Shown: positions 24,250-33,641, counted from the stretch's first letter. The stretch: DNA of 64,000 nucleotides from Hyphomicrobiales bacterium (GCA_900470095.1 UBZM01000046.1:1-64000), one strand, 5' to 3'. Notes: a model not told the origin generated them from the sequence alone. Numbers and translations: made by a program.

Positions 24250-24660
24250 ATGCGAATGTTCATTTTGGTGCTGACGGTTGTCAGCGCTGTCGGAGCGGTT
24301 CTGATTTATCAGAACGTCACCCGCGACTTTGATGGGCAGTCTCTGCTCGTTGCCGAAAATAACTTCCTGCCGACGCTCAGCACACCCAGCACCGACGAGG
24401 GTGTAACGGCTGCCAAGGCTGCGCTACCTCGCATCGCAGAGCTTCACCATCGGCTGCACTCATCGAAGCAGTTGACGGGCTGCAAGGCCTTGTCGAAGGC
24501 CTTGAGTGTCGCCGTCAGTAGCTACATCGCAACGAATGGATCGGGCGCAATCATTGACCGATCGCCTTTGGATGGGCCCCGCGCGCAATGCGCGGACGAG
24601 GTCAGAACCTCGACGGCAGCGGGTCTCTTCATCCCGCCCCCGCCGCGGCCGGCATCTTAA
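24250..24660 (+). CDS. Membrane-anchored hypothetical protein, prophage cargo
   Basis: A 136-residue protein with an N-terminal hydrophobic helix (3-20: 'MFILVLTVVSAVGAVLIY') and a soluble, probably periplasmic, domain of about 115 residues with two Cys (TGCKAL and AQCADE) and a Pro-rich end. GCGGGGG precedes the ATG. It is on the plus strand, opposite to the prophage operons, as expected of an independently expressed lysogenic gene. No family recognised. Confidence 0.6.
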   Translation: MRMFILVLTVVSAVGAVLIYQNVTRDFDGQSLLVAENNFLPTLSTPSTDEGVTAAKAALPRIAELHHRLHSSKQLTGCKALSKALSVAVSSYIATNGSGAIIDRSPLDGPRAQCADEVRTSTAAGLFIPPPPRPAS

Positions 24661-24913
24661 GGCACAGGACCGAGCGAGACTGCCTTGATCGCGCCCCTTG
24701 GGCCTTCCGCCGTGCCAGCGCGGTTTGCACCTCGCGAGCGTTCAAATCGATGCTCCGAGTGATTAGGACTTCTGATGCTTGCCGCCGGAGGGGCTCATGC
24801 ACTCGCCCCATTTTGGTCAGGGACGGATCGTGACGATCGCGATATTGCGGCGGATGACTTTATGAACCCCCGGCTTTGTGCATACGGGAGCCACCAGATG
24901 TTGGAGGGGCAAG

Positions 24914-25675
24914 GTGCACAAAGCTTGGACTCGTGTAGAGGCGGTCTTTCAGTCGCTTGTGAAGTGGGTAGTCGATCATCTGGCTGGTCTGGCAGCTTTC
25001 GGAATAGCTGGACTGGCTGTTGCCGCATACGGGTTTAAAAGCAGCCTGTTCAGCGACGAAGGCTTGGCCGGAAATGTGCTGACCGAAGCACTCGGCATCC
25101 TGATCACTGTCATTGTGATTGACCGATTGGTTGGAGTTCCAGAGCGGCGTCGTTCAGCCGCTGCTCGCCGAATGGCCTATGCAGAGATCCGCACGATCTA
25201 TGTCCGCCTGTGTGAACTCTATCGCCTTCCGGCCCAACGAGCCGTGCAGCCGCCCCCGACACCGGGTACACCGCTTCTAGACCACACTGAGATGGTGCGC
25301 CTCGCGCATAGCCTCGACCTCAACAGCGCGGCTCCTGTCTCACCACCTATGAGCTGGGCTAGCTATCTGAAACTCTCCATGGTTGAGGAGACCCGCAATA
25401 TCGATCGGGCCATCCAGCGCTACCTGATTTTCGCCGATCCTGTGCTGCTTGAAGCACTGCGAAAAATCGAAAGCTGCCCTTTTCTTGGTTACATGCGGGT
25501 CATCGATACTGTGGTTGCTGCTAATACCAGCGCGGGTCGGAGGAGCCATTTTCCCTTTCCGAGCCAAGATCAGGTTATGCAGTGGTTTCCCATCAAAGAG
25601 CTATATGAGGCGCTCCTTGCAAACCAGCCGGGTGCAGAAAACGATCAGATCGAGCTCAAACCTCCGGTCTACTAG
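24914..25675 (+). CDS. Two-helix membrane protein, prophage cargo
   Basis: A 253-residue protein. Two closely spaced membrane helices near the N-terminus ('LAGLAAFGIAGLAVAAYGF' and 'ALGILITVIVIDRLVGVP') lead to a cytoplasmic helical domain of about 170 residues. The GTG at 24914 is preferred because GGAGGGG lies 4-5 nt upstream; an ATG at 24878 has no such site. It runs against the phage operons and follows another plus-strand gene by 253 bp. Its topology resembles two-helix membrane effectors, but no family was recognised. Confidence 0.65.
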   Translation: MHKAWTRVEAVFQSLVKWVVDHLAGLAAFGIAGLAVAAYGFKSSLFSDEGLAGNVLTEALGILITVIVIDRLVGVPERRRSAAARRMAYAEIRTIYVRLCELYRLPAQRAVQPPPTPGTPLLDHTEMVRLAHSLDLNSAAPVSPPMSWASYLKLSMVEETRNIDRAIQRYLIFADPVLLEALRKIESCPFLGYMRVIDTVVAANTSAGRRSHFPFPSQDQVMQWFPIKELYEALLANQPGAENDQIELKPPVY

Positions 25676-25748
25676 CCACCTGTCAGGCTCGCTTTGCTAA
25701 GGTTGGGCCGCCGGAACTCTTGGGCTCCCCTGTCACGTCACCCTTGCG

Positions 25749-26270
25749 TTAGCTCGCCGAGAACGCCGCGTCGACATCGTTTACGCTGCCGATGGCGCCG
25801 GCTTCGATACCGGCCTTAACCTGAGCGAATTTGGCGAAGGTGGCGTTGACGTGGGCCTCCACAGCGTCGCTGATCTGGATCATGCTCGCCGCGCCAAGTG
25901 GATATGAGCCGCCGTCCGCGCCGTGCCAAACGGTTTGCCACTCTGGGTTGGCCACGGCGGCAACACGAGCGCCCATGATCATGATCTTGGAGCGGTCGTC
26001 CGTTGCGACTGGAACCCCCGCAAGTTCAATCCCGCCCGTTTCCATTCTCCAACGCTTGTCCGCTGCATAAGCCAGGAGTTCGCCGGCACTTAGACCGGGA
26101 TCGTCCGGGAAGGCGAAGTCTCCACCGCTCCGCACCATGCCGGCCTCGACCGAAGCTGAGACGGACTCAAAGCCGAGTTCGGGCGGGAACACGCTGGCGA
26201 GAGCGATATCGCCGGGAAGGTCGACGACTTCGACAACGACGTCATCGATAATGCGCGCATAGCGGTTCAT
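25749..26270 (-). CDS. DUF4376 tail-fibre-associated protein
   Basis: A 173-residue phage protein. The C-terminal half is DUF4376 ('KRWRMETGGIELAGVPVATD', 'SKIMIMGARVAAVANPEW', 'MIQISDAVEAHVNATFAKFA'), a domain typical of genes directly after tail fibres and often linked to fibre assembly or trimerisation. It follows the glycine-rich fibre gene by 1 bp, so the two are coupled. Confidence 0.75.
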   Translation of the reverse strand: MNRYARIIDDVVVEVVDLPGDIALASVFPPELGFESVSASVEAGMVRSGGDFAFPDDPGLSAGELLAYAADKRWRMETGGIELAGVPVATDDRSKIMIMGARVAAVANPEWQTVWHGADGGSYPLGAASMIQISDAVEAHVNATFAKFAQVKAGIEAGAIGSVNDVDAAFSAS

Positions 26271-26271
26271 A

Positions 26272-27339
26272 TTAGCGAATCCTCTTCACAATGATGGCGC
26301 CGCCTGCGCCTGTTGCCCCGCCGCTACTTGTCGATGGTCCGGAACCGGACCCGGCGCCTCCGAACCCATTGCCATTCTGCACGCCCGAGCCCGCGTTGCC
26401 GCCGGAGCCCATACCAAGCGGCCCGTGCCCTCCGGGGCCGCCGAACAGGGTTGTGCCGCCGACCTGCGGAGTCGGGCCGGCAATGTTGATTTCACCTCCA
26501 GATCCCACGCCGACGCCGCCGACGTTTCCGCTTGCGGCGCCGCCGGCACCGCCTGTCGCAGAGATGACGCCGCCGAAGGCCGTAGTGCCCCCAGTAGCCC
26601 CAGTCCCGCCGCCGCCGGCGCCACCGCCACCACCACCGCCGATCGAACCCGTGACGACCTGGCCCTTCACGTATGCGAACCGGCCAATTGCGGCGCCACC
26701 GCCGCCGCCGCCGGACGCGCCTTGGGTTGTGCCGTTGTTGCCGCCACCACCACCGCCCGCGCCAATGACTGTGACTTCGTAGAGCCCGTCTGCGGGGGCC
26801 GTCCAAGACATCGCACCCGCAGTCGTAAAGATCTGCGTGTCGAGCAGCGTGGCCGCGCCCGAGATCACGTTCGCGATCTGAACCGACGTACCGTCATAGA
26901 TGACGTCAACGACCGCGCCCGCGACAAGGTCTCGCGCCGCAGTAGCTCCGCCGTCGGCTTTAACGATGTTCTTCGCACCGAGTGCGTTCACATTCAGCGT
27001 CGCCGCAGCGGTGTTTACCGACCCGATTTTGATGCGGAGAGGTACGCCGACCAACGCCGCCCACGACGCCGGGGCTGGGTCGAGGGTTGCCGTCAGGGCA
27101 TTAGGCGTACCGCCCACTGTCGCAACGTAGTTCAGAGACTGCGAGCGAACGGCCTGCGCAACCTGCGTCAGATCGGCTTCTGCGGGTGTAATGCCGCTCT
27201 TAGTGATGAGCGCAATAAGCTCGCGCTGATGGTGCTCGATGGCTTTCGGAGGCACCTTGGAGCCAACAATGCCTGCGCTTGGGTTGGCGCCGACATATGG
27301 GTCGTTGGCCGCCCCGCCGGTCGGTGGCTGATATAGCAT
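26272..27339 (-). CDS. Glycine-rich tail fibre/tip adhesin
   Basis: A 355-residue fibre protein. Residues 1-70 resemble Mu-type fibre bases with a helix 'HHQRELIALITKSGITPAEA'. A beta-rich middle (70-190) is followed by a receptor-binding end (about 195-355) with many polyglycine runs (up to seven Gly in a row) separated by short variable loops. This is the architecture of phage S16-type gp38 adhesins, where polyglycine II helices form a sandwich and the loops contact the host. It ends at 'GAIIVKRIR'. Host-range determinant by inference. Confidence 0.8.
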   Translation of the reverse strand: MLYQPPTGGAANDPYVGANPSAGIVGSKVPPKAIEHHQRELIALITKSGITPAEADLTQVAQAVRSQSLNYVATVGGTPNALTATLDPAPASWAALVGVPLRIKIGSVNTAAATLNVNALGAKNIVKADGGATAARDLVAGAVVDVIYDGTSVQIANVISGAATLLDTQIFTTAGAMSWTAPADGLYEVTVIGAGGGGGGNNGTTQGASGGGGGGAAIGRFAYVKGQVVTGSIGGGGGGGAGGGGTGATGGTTAFGGVISATGGAGGAASGNVGGVGVGSGGEINIAGPTPQVGGTTLFGGPGGHGPLGMGSGGNAGSGVQNGNGFGGAGSGSGPSTSSGGATGAGGAIIVKRIR

Positions 27340-27356
27340 GTATGTCTCCGGTTAGC

Positions 27357-28106
27357 CTACGAATAGGCAAAAATTAAGGTTGTGTGCTCGGGCGCGTTTC
27401 GCCGAAAAATACACTCAAGATCAGACGGAACGAGAAACCCTTCCAATGGAGTTTCGTCGCAAATTCCATCGTCTGGACGGAAATACGTCAGCGTATTTCC
27501 CGCGAATGAAACCACCCAAGTATCATGAATGTTTAGGTGTGATACTTGGTCGTCACCGCCACACTCAGATTGATCACAGATAAACTGTGAAGGCTCGGAA
27601 ATTGAGATGTCGTAGCCAATGGAGGCCGCGAGGCAATAGAAATACGCCAAGCTCGAGCCGCCGATTGCGGCATGTTTGGCGCGAATGGAATTGATGCGCC
27701 CGACCGTGCCGGATATAGGCGAAAGGCACGGGTCCGGTAGCGCTAGCTCGCGCTCCCACTCCGGCAATAGCGTGCTGATAGCAGACGGGAACGCCTGAAC
27801 GGCCACGCCCGATGCCTTTATGTACAGGTCCGCCGCAAAGCCGGAAAGCGCGCTCCAAAACTGACGCTGAACCGGCGAGGCGCCTGTGCCGTCGCCATAT
27901 TCGTCCGTGCCCCACGCCGCACCCCGCGGTGCTAGGGCGACGACCTGAGTGGTTAGGCTCTCTTGGGTCGGGTTGGACAGCGCGTCTTCAACGCTCGGCG
28001 GAGCCGCGGGCAGCAGGGCACACGGCCAGCCAGGCGGGGCCGCGTAGCCTGAGAAGCGATACCGAGAGCTATCAAACGTAACTTTGGTGCTGTCGAACGT
28101 GAACAT
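27357..28106 (-). CDS. Mu gp48-like baseplate protein (DUF2313)
   Basis: A 249-residue tail protein of the YmfQ/DUF2313 family, which links the baseplate wedge to fibres. The signature 'TQVVALAPRGAAWGTDEYGD' then 'FWSALSGFAADLYIKASGV' and 'LLPEWERELALPDPCLS' is clear. The ATG at 28106 overlaps the upstream stop as TAATG, which sets the start. Confidence 0.8.
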   Translation of the reverse strand: MFTFDSTKVTFDSSRYRFSGYAAPPGWPCALLPAAPPSVEDALSNPTQESLTTQVVALAPRGAAWGTDEYGDGTGASPVQRQFWSALSGFAADLYIKASGVAVQAFPSAISTLLPEWERELALPDPCLSPISGTVGRINSIRAKHAAIGGSSLAYFYCLAASIGYDISISEPSQFICDQSECGGDDQVSHLNIHDTWVVSFAGNTLTYFRPDDGICDETPLEGFLVPSDLECIFRRNAPEHTTLIFAYS

Positions 28107-28756
28107 TAGAGCACCGCCGCCGCGCGCCAAAGGTCGTCAAGGGCCTCATGATCATAGCCCAGCAAGCCGGCTAGTACGTACGCGAGCGGATGCGCGCGCT
28201 CGTAAAGCGTGGCCGATGACAGGAGCATCCGGGCGCTGAATTGGGCGTCGCGGGGCAGCGAGGCGATTGCCGCTTCCATGGCGTCCGGCAGATCGCCGCG
28301 GGCCGCCCACGCGATAGCCTCCGCTTCCGTAATCGTGCCCAGCACTGCAAGTTGCTGTGCAAACTGGCGATCGGAGATCGAAGCGGGCACGGGCTCTTCC
28401 GGCTGCGGCTCGATGACAGGCGCGACGATGACAGGCGCCGCCCCAGCCCAAGCCGGATCGAGGCGGGCTCCGATCACATCGCTGTCGCCAGCCACAAGCG
28501 CACCCGTGGCGCGCTCGATCGAGGCGACCTCGCCGGCGAGGCCCGGAGCCGAAGCCAGCAGGAAGAAGCCGGGCCGCACCTGGCGCTCGGCGATGATCGG
28601 CGGAATGCCGTCCTCAGCGGGCTCGCCGAAGATGGCGTCAGCCGTCACCAACGAAACCGGCAGCACGTCGCCGCGCCAACCGTCTTCGCCATGGAGATCG
28701 GACAAGGCAGCAATCGCCGCCGCCTCGTCGCCGAAGCGCAGGAGATGGTCGAGCAT
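28106..28756 (-). CDS. Phage tail-region hypothetical protein
   Basis: A 216-residue protein between fibre and gp48-like genes. The N-terminal part begins 'MLDHLLRFGDEAAAIAALSD' with a beta-rich body ('RPGFFLLASAPGLAGEVAS') typical of small chaperone-like phage proteins; a Pro/Glu linker (about 115-130) leads to a helical C-terminus. Probably fibre assembly, by position. It is tightly packed: 2 bp after the upstream gene, 1-bp overlap with the next. Confidence 0.6.
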   Translation of the reverse strand: MLDHLLRFGDEAAAIAALSDLHGEDGWRGDVLPVSLVTADAIFGEPAEDGIPPIIAERQVRPGFFLLASAPGLAGEVASIERATGALVAGDSDVIGARLDPAWAGAAPVIVAPVIEPQPEEPVPASISDRQFAQQLAVLGTITEAEAIAWAARGDLPDAMEAAIASLPRDAQFSARMLLSSATLYERAHPLAYVLAGLLGYDHEALDDLWRAAAVL

Positions 28757-28758
28757 GA

Positions 28759-30372
28759 TCAGCTCCAGTTCGCAGAATTAGTGAGGGCGTTGAGCTTCGT
28801 GTCGGACAGACCCTTGGGCCAATACCCGATGCGGCGCACGATCTGAGGGGCGCCGGTTCCCGAAAGAATGCGATTGAGCGCGGAGAAGCCGACGTTGGTA
28901 TTGCGAGTGCCCGCAATAGCTCCTTGCCAGGAATACGCGAGATCGCCGGGCTTGTATCTGGCCGCCCCCCTCGCAATGCCATTCGCGGGCCATGGCAAGC
29001 CGGCTGTGGTTGAAACAACGGTCACGCCATTCTCAACCACAACGAACGCCCCGTTTCCATTGGCGTTGCGCGCAAAGTAAATCTGATTGAGCGGCGTAGT
29101 GGGGACGTCATCAAAACTCGCCGGACGGTTATTCGACCCGATGGGGATGTCACTTTCGCATTCAAGAAACACGGTCCCTTCGGTCAGACCGAAGAACCCT
29201 GCCGCGAGATCGAGAACATACGCCTCGCCCTGCCGCGCAACGGTGGAAGCCGACGTCGGAATGTAAAAGGAAGGAGTGTTGCCGGCTTCCAACTGAGCGC
29301 CCCAGACGTCCATTCCAGAGACGCCGTCCCCCAGATGGGCGGCAAGTCCGGACGTCACCGGGGAGAGGCGAAACTGGCAGGTGGCTGAGCCGGTTGCCGC
29401 CGCCGTAGCTGCGATAGAACATCTCCAAATTCCGTTGCCGACGTTCTGAATCGTCGGGACTGCGCCGCCCGAAGCCCCCGACGCGACCCCGGTGGCAAGG
29501 TCAAAGAACGCGTAAACGTTGGACCCGAAATTGACCGCCGGCATCAGGAGGAGGAGATACCTCTTGGAGAGATTGCCCGCCGGCTCCCGCGCGAAAACGG
29601 ATTGCGCGTAGGCAGTGCCGGAGGTGATGCTGGTGACGTTTACCTGAGCGTAATGGGCCGCGGTGGTCGTATCCTCGACAATACGATCCATCGTAGTGAG
29701 GCCGTCTGGAGCCACCGACGCATCCGCGAGGACCGTGATGCCGACCTTGCCGACCGAGGCGGAGGCGAAGTCCTCGGAGCGAAGCAGGAGGTTCGTTCGA
29801 GACGGCTCCACGAGCCAACCGCGGGGGAGCCGCGTAACGGGATCGTAGAGTATGCGCGGAACGCCGGACGCGGCGGTCTTCAACAGTCCGTCCTTATCGA
29901 AGTAACCAGCGATCGAGGCTCGATTAAAAACAGAACCTCCTCCCAACGCGGCAATGAGGGTCGGGATGGAAGCCGAAATGACCCGACCCTTCACCCAGTG
30001 GGTGCCGCGGATGAAGTCCAGAAAGACGCTCGACTGATCCACGACGCCGGCGGCGGCCATCTCGCGCAGAATGTCATCGCGCTCGGCGATGGCGAGGATA
30101 TCGGCCGAAGTCGGTGCCCCCGCGCCCGCTGGCCCAGCCGGCAGGCCAAGGTTGAGCGTATAGTTCGGCGCCGTGCCAGTTAGGGCGGCAGTCGGCGGTG
30201 CCCCAGCAGCAAGCTGCGTCACCGGGCCGGCGACAACGTTCATAAGCGCAATATTGGAGACCCGGGTATAAAGCTCCTCGGTCATCCGGTTCACTTTCTG
30301 ACCGACAACCCTAGCCTGGTCTCCGGACCCGTCGTCTTGAACTGGCCCGATATTGATGATTTCACGTGCCAC
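28759..30372 (-). CDS. Tail fibre with lectin-like domain
   Basis: A 537-residue fibre protein. A helical/beta base with a short collagen-like 'GLPAGPAGAGAPTS' precedes a linker, then a domain (about 180-360) beginning 'RGWLVEPSRTNLLLRSEDFA', the common phage carbohydrate-binding fold, and a concanavalin-like end (about 385-537: 'EGTVFLECESDIP', 'GDLAYSWQGAIAG'). Binding of surface sugars is expected. Together with the polyglycine fibre it gives the phage two potential receptor-binding proteins. Confidence 0.75.
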   Translation of the reverse strand: MAREIINIGPVQDDGSGDQARVVGQKVNRMTEELYTRVSNIALMNVVAGPVTQLAAGAPPTAALTGTAPNYTLNLGLPAGPAGAGAPTSADILAIAERDDILREMAAAGVVDQSSVFLDFIRGTHWVKGRVISASIPTLIAALGGGSVFNRASIAGYFDKDGLLKTAASGVPRILYDPVTRLPRGWLVEPSRTNLLLRSEDFASASVGKVGITVLADASVAPDGLTTMDRIVEDTTTAAHYAQVNVTSITSGTAYAQSVFAREPAGNLSKRYLLLLMPAVNFGSNVYAFFDLATGVASGASGGAVPTIQNVGNGIWRCSIAATAAATGSATCQFRLSPVTSGLAAHLGDGVSGMDVWGAQLEAGNTPSFYIPTSASTVARQGEAYVLDLAAGFFGLTEGTVFLECESDIPIGSNNRPASFDDVPTTPLNQIYFARNANGNGAFVVVENGVTVVSTTAGLPWPANGIARGAARYKPGDLAYSWQGAIAGTRNTNVGFSALNRILSGTGAPQIVRRIGYWPKGLSDTKLNALTNSANWS

Positions 30373-30384
30373 GGGCGATAGTCC

Positions 30385-31470
30385 TTACGTAAACGTTACT
30401 GTTCCGAGCACCGCGATTTGCGGAGACGTTGATAGGGTTGTGTTGCCTGTCGGCGCTGAGAGCGTGTGGCTGGTCTCTCCGGAAGCGCGCGAAATCGCTT
30501 CGCCAATCCACTCGCGGTAAAACACGCTGCTTTGCGATGGTGTGGCCGGCGTCGACTTCTCGGCGAACACGGATGCTAGCTCTGCGGTAATCGCGCCGCG
30601 CGCTGCCACTGTGTCGGGCTTCAAGCCTGCGATCGTCACATTGACGGGGACTGCGACAGGGGCAACAGCCGTCACGCGCGCAGTAATGGGGCGGCGCACG
30701 GGGTTTGAAATGTAGGCTTGCACAGCGGCCACATCGCCGGAATTCGGGATGCCGTTGACCCGATCATTGCGGAGAAAAGAAACCCACACCTGCCGCGTGT
30801 CGTTGACGAAACTGTCCACGAAAACGCGGGTGATGGCCGGGTCGACTTCCTTCGTCCAGGCTTCCCAGTCGGTACGAGATCCGCCCTGCGGCGGGTTGCG
30901 TTTACGGGCCAGCACCCGGGCTCGGAACGACTCTTTTGGCTCGCGATCGGAGCCGCCGAAAATACCGTTCGCACCGACAACAGCCGCAGCGCTTAGAGAT
31001 GGGATGCCGCCATTGTCGACCAATTCGAGCGGCGTGGCGGGGTCGGCGTTGCTTGCGTAGCCCGGGGCAACCGCTTCAAACGGAACAGCGATCCCGATGC
31101 CGCCAACAGCCGAATTTCGAGACCTGAAGACCGCCCCATCCGACCTTCGATACGTCACCCCGGCGGGGATAACGACGCCCGCGTCCGCCGTGAGCGTGAC
31201 CGCGCCGACGCCGCGCTGTGCGGGGATACGAGCAAGCCCCAATTCAAACCCGTGGCGGTCCAGCCACTCATCGTCCGCGGTCGACGCAAACATCTGCCGG
31301 GTAAGCCAGGCAATGCGCAAATGGATCTCAAACCCGATAGCAGCCAGCACTTTCGCAACGACTGTGAACGTGTTCGGCCAGATGGAGACGACCGCGCCCG
31401 TGATCGATTGCGAGAACAGGGTACGCGCTCGCGCCGAAAGGCTAGCGAGGCTTGGGACTTCATACGGCAT
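30385..31470 (-). CDS. Baseplate J-like protein (Mu gp47)
   Basis: A 361-residue baseplate wedge protein. Family signatures: 'TADDEWLDRHGFELGLARIP', 'GVTYRRSDGAVFRSRNSAVG', 'VAPGYASNADPATPLELVD', 'SRTDWEAWTKEVDPAITRVF'. It overlaps the gp46-like gene by 11 nt. In contractile tails it forms the wedge that triggers sheath contraction. Confidence 0.9.
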   Translation of the reverse strand: MPYEVPSLASLSARARTLFSQSITGAVVSIWPNTFTVVAKVLAAIGFEIHLRIAWLTRQMFASTADDEWLDRHGFELGLARIPAQRGVGAVTLTADAGVVIPAGVTYRRSDGAVFRSRNSAVGGIGIAVPFEAVAPGYASNADPATPLELVDNGGIPSLSAAAVVGANGIFGGSDREPKESFRARVLARKRNPPQGGSRTDWEAWTKEVDPAITRVFVDSFVNDTRQVWVSFLRNDRVNGIPNSGDVAAVQAYISNPVRRPITARVTAVAPVAVPVNVTIAGLKPDTVAARGAITAELASVFAEKSTPATPSQSSVFYREWIGEAISRASGETSHTLSAPTGNTTLSTSPQIAVLGTVTFT

Positions 31471-31969
31471 TGCGGGTGCTCCAAAGGATGTCGAAGCGAT
31501 CGGAAAACCGCTTGCCGCCGTCGCGGCCGTAGATTTCGATTGAGAGGCGAAGAAGGTTCAGGCCGACCGCCTCCGCGGCGACATCGATCCGCGCGGCGGC
31601 GCCCTGGTCGATCAGTGGCTGCAGGCAGCGCCTCGCCTCGTCGTCAAACTTGCGGGCAACGGCGTCGGTCAACGCCTCGCGCCTGTAGAGCCAAAGCCGT
31701 GAACCTAGCGGCGCTTCGCCGGCGGCCGTATCAACGTCGAAGCCGTCGCCAACCCAGCCGCGTTTGTCGGTCTCATCCGCATGAAGCATCTCGGCGTCGG
31801 TGCCGCGCGCGTCCGTAAACAGGAGCATGACGACAGCGGTTCGGATGGGGTCGCTAGCCTGCAGCCCAGTCGCGGCGGAAACTGCGAAGTCGCCGCGCTC
31901 GTTGTTCCATACGATGTCGAACGGCAAGACTTGGACGCCCGCTGTCTCCAGCGGCGTGATTTTCAGCAT
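31460..31969 (-). CDS. Mu gp46-like baseplate protein
   Basis: A 169-residue protein of the GP46 family. 'GLQASDPIRTAVVMLLFTDA', 'KRGWVGD' and 'GSRLWLYRREALT' are the characteristic parts. Gp46 works at the hub-wedge junction of Mu-like baseplates. Followed by an 11-nt overlap with the J-like gene. Confidence 0.88.
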   Translation of the reverse strand: MLKITPLETAGVQVLPFDIVWNNERGDFAVSAATGLQASDPIRTAVVMLLFTDARGTDAEMLHADETDKRGWVGDGFDVDTAAGEAPLGSRLWLYRREALTDAVARKFDDEARRCLQPLIDQGAAARIDVAAEAVGLNLLRLSIEIYGRDGGKRFSDRFDILWSTRNAV

Positions 31970-31987
31970 TGTATTGGAGTCCTTCGC

Positions 31988-32515
31988 TTAGACTGCGGCG
32001 GACAGGACTGAGGACGCGCCGCCCGTGGTCTGAACGGGCAAGAATGACGCGCCGATCGGGCCGATTTTGACGTCGCCGCTCTCAATGCGGAGCGTGCCCG
32101 TGACTTCGATTGTCAGACTTCCGACCTGTAGCTTGGCCGGCCCACCGCCGCCTGGGGAGAGCTTCAGGCCGCTGGCGGTGACCTCAACCGGGCGCCCGCC
32201 CGCGTTCAACTTAATTCCGTCGCTGCCAAACATGCGAATGATGTTGCCATCCGCATCGTAGAGAACAGTCTGCCCGGGCGGAATGTTGCGGGGGCGGCTG
32301 CCGGGGACTTCGCCGCCGATAACGACGGACAGGTCGCGCTCTCCGCCGAGGGGGATTGCGACGCCGTGCGCGCCCTTGGGCGGGTTCGAATAGAGCCCGT
32401 GCGACTGGATCCTATGAACCTTGGTTAGCTCCTCGCCGGCCGTGCCGTAGCCGCGCACGCGCTGCGTATCGCCGGAGTCGTCAACGTCCCCGAACTCGAA
32501 ACGAAATGCACTCAT
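31988..32515 (-). CDS. Mu gp45-like baseplate spike
   Basis: A 175-residue protein. The N-terminal OB-like part (1-95, 'FGDVDDSGDTQRVRGYG', 'GGERDLSVVIGGEVPGSRPR') leads to a repetitive beta-helix (about 100-165, 'GNIIRMFGSDGIKLNAGG', 'SLTIEVTGTLRIESGDVKIG') that forms the membrane-piercing needle. The C-terminal HxH iron motif of P2 gpV/Mu gp45 is not visible. Confidence 0.87.
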   Translation of the reverse strand: MSAFRFEFGDVDDSGDTQRVRGYGTAGEELTKVHRIQSHGLYSNPPKGAHGVAIPLGGERDLSVVIGGEVPGSRPRNIPPGQTVLYDADGNIIRMFGSDGIKLNAGGRPVEVTASGLKLSPGGGGPAKLQVGSLTIEVTGTLRIESGDVKIGPIGASFLPVQTTGGASSVLSAAV

Positions 32516-32518
32516 GGA

Positions 32519-33574
32519 TTATTCCGTTTCAGTCGAGGTGTAGGCTTTGTCTGATTTGCCCTTGGGGTCTTTGCCGCCAAGCGAACGCGGGTCGACGAAT
32601 TCAAGCTCAGCGATTGTGCCGTCCTTGATCGATTGCTTGAACGTGACCGAAGAAAGCGTCATGTCCTGGTCAATGCGCTCAGACGGAAACTTGATTGCCA
32701 TCAAGCGAGTCGGCTCCCAAAGCTTTCCGGACTGATCGCGCCAGCCAAACACCGTCACGGACACAGAGCACGACGCCCCTCCCCTCCGGGAAGACTCCCA
32801 CCTCGCGCGCTTTTTTAGCTTTTCGTCGTCAGCATCGCCTTCAACGAATAGGATAATAGGGCGATACCGGCCGACGGTCGGGTCGAACTCTTGGATTTCT
32901 TGCCGCATCGAGCGCTTATCAGTGCCCGTTGTCCGCTGCCCTCGAGCGATAACCGGCGAGTGCTTGCCCTTGGCCGTAAAGTGGACCTTGAAAGACTTTA
33001 TCGGCGGGCTGCCCTCAACAAGAGCGCCTGCAATGCGCTTCGCTCCGGCTTTCGTGATTTTGACCTTGCCGTCTGGCTCGCCCATCAAAAGCAAGCCTTC
33101 GCGGCGCGCGTGCCTTTCGAGCGTCTGAAAGACGGTTTCAGTCGGATTGCGCTGAATCTTTTCGATCGGCTTTAGCTCGACGTCGGACGTAAACCCGACG
33201 CCAAACTCATCGAATTCGTTGGCTGCCTGCAGCAGCGTCTTATTCTCAACCCGGCCAGTTTTGTGCTTCGCTGGCGGACAGTCGACCACGTCCTGAGATT
33301 TCGAGCGGCCGGAAACGCGGACTTCATGTGAGCCGCCCTCGCCGTGATCGCCGGCATAGTCATCAATATAGCCATCAGCCATCAGGTCGGAGCCGGCGCG
33401 GATTTGCACCGCTGCCCCCATGCGCAAAGCGAAGGCGTCCGCCGTCCATGACGGGTTCGTTGCCTTCATTCCGAACGGGATGGCCGCGTCCTCCGCAGAG
33501 CGCGTAATGTTGACCTCTTGGAAGCCGCGCAATGCAGAGCCGCCGACGGTTAGCGTGACGTCTTCAGTTCGCAT
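32519..33574 (-). CDS. Mu gp44-like baseplate hub
   Basis: A 351-residue hub protein of the late-control-D/gp44 type, forming the ring through which the spike is held. 'TLTVGGSALRGFQEVNITRS', 'ALRMGAAVQIRAGSDLMADG', 'DYAGDHGEGGSHEVRVSGRS' and 'QTLERHARREGLLLMGEPDG' fit the family. The ATG at 33574 has AGGAG 5-9 nt upstream. Confidence 0.87.
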   Translation of the reverse strand: MRTEDVTLTVGGSALRGFQEVNITRSAEDAAIPFGMKATNPSWTADAFALRMGAAVQIRAGSDLMADGYIDDYAGDHGEGGSHEVRVSGRSKSQDVVDCPPAKHKTGRVENKTLLQAANEFDEFGVGFTSDVELKPIEKIQRNPTETVFQTLERHARREGLLLMGEPDGKVKITKAGAKRIAGALVEGSPPIKSFKVHFTAKGKHSPVIARGQRTTGTDKRSMRQEIQEFDPTVGRYRPIILFVEGDADDEKLKKRARWESSRRGGASCSVSVTVFGWRDQSGKLWEPTRLMAIKFPSERIDQDMTLSSVTFKQSIKDGTIAELEFVDPRSLGGKDPKGKSDKAYTSTETE

Positions 33575-33641
33575 CGCGGCTCCTGAAACAAAGAAGCCGC
33601 CCAAGAGGACGGCTTAGAACAATTAGAGAAGCAAGGCGCGT

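Noticed and set aside
26290-26800. CRISPR-like or minisatellite array suggested by repeated GCCGCC units
   Set aside because: The repeats are codon-level glycine runs of the fibre gene, with no constant repeat-spacer structure.
26425-27336. 303-codon plus-strand frame opposite the polyglycine fibre gene
   Set aside because: Its composition is the complement of Gly-codon repeats; the minus-strand frame has clear phage fibre features.
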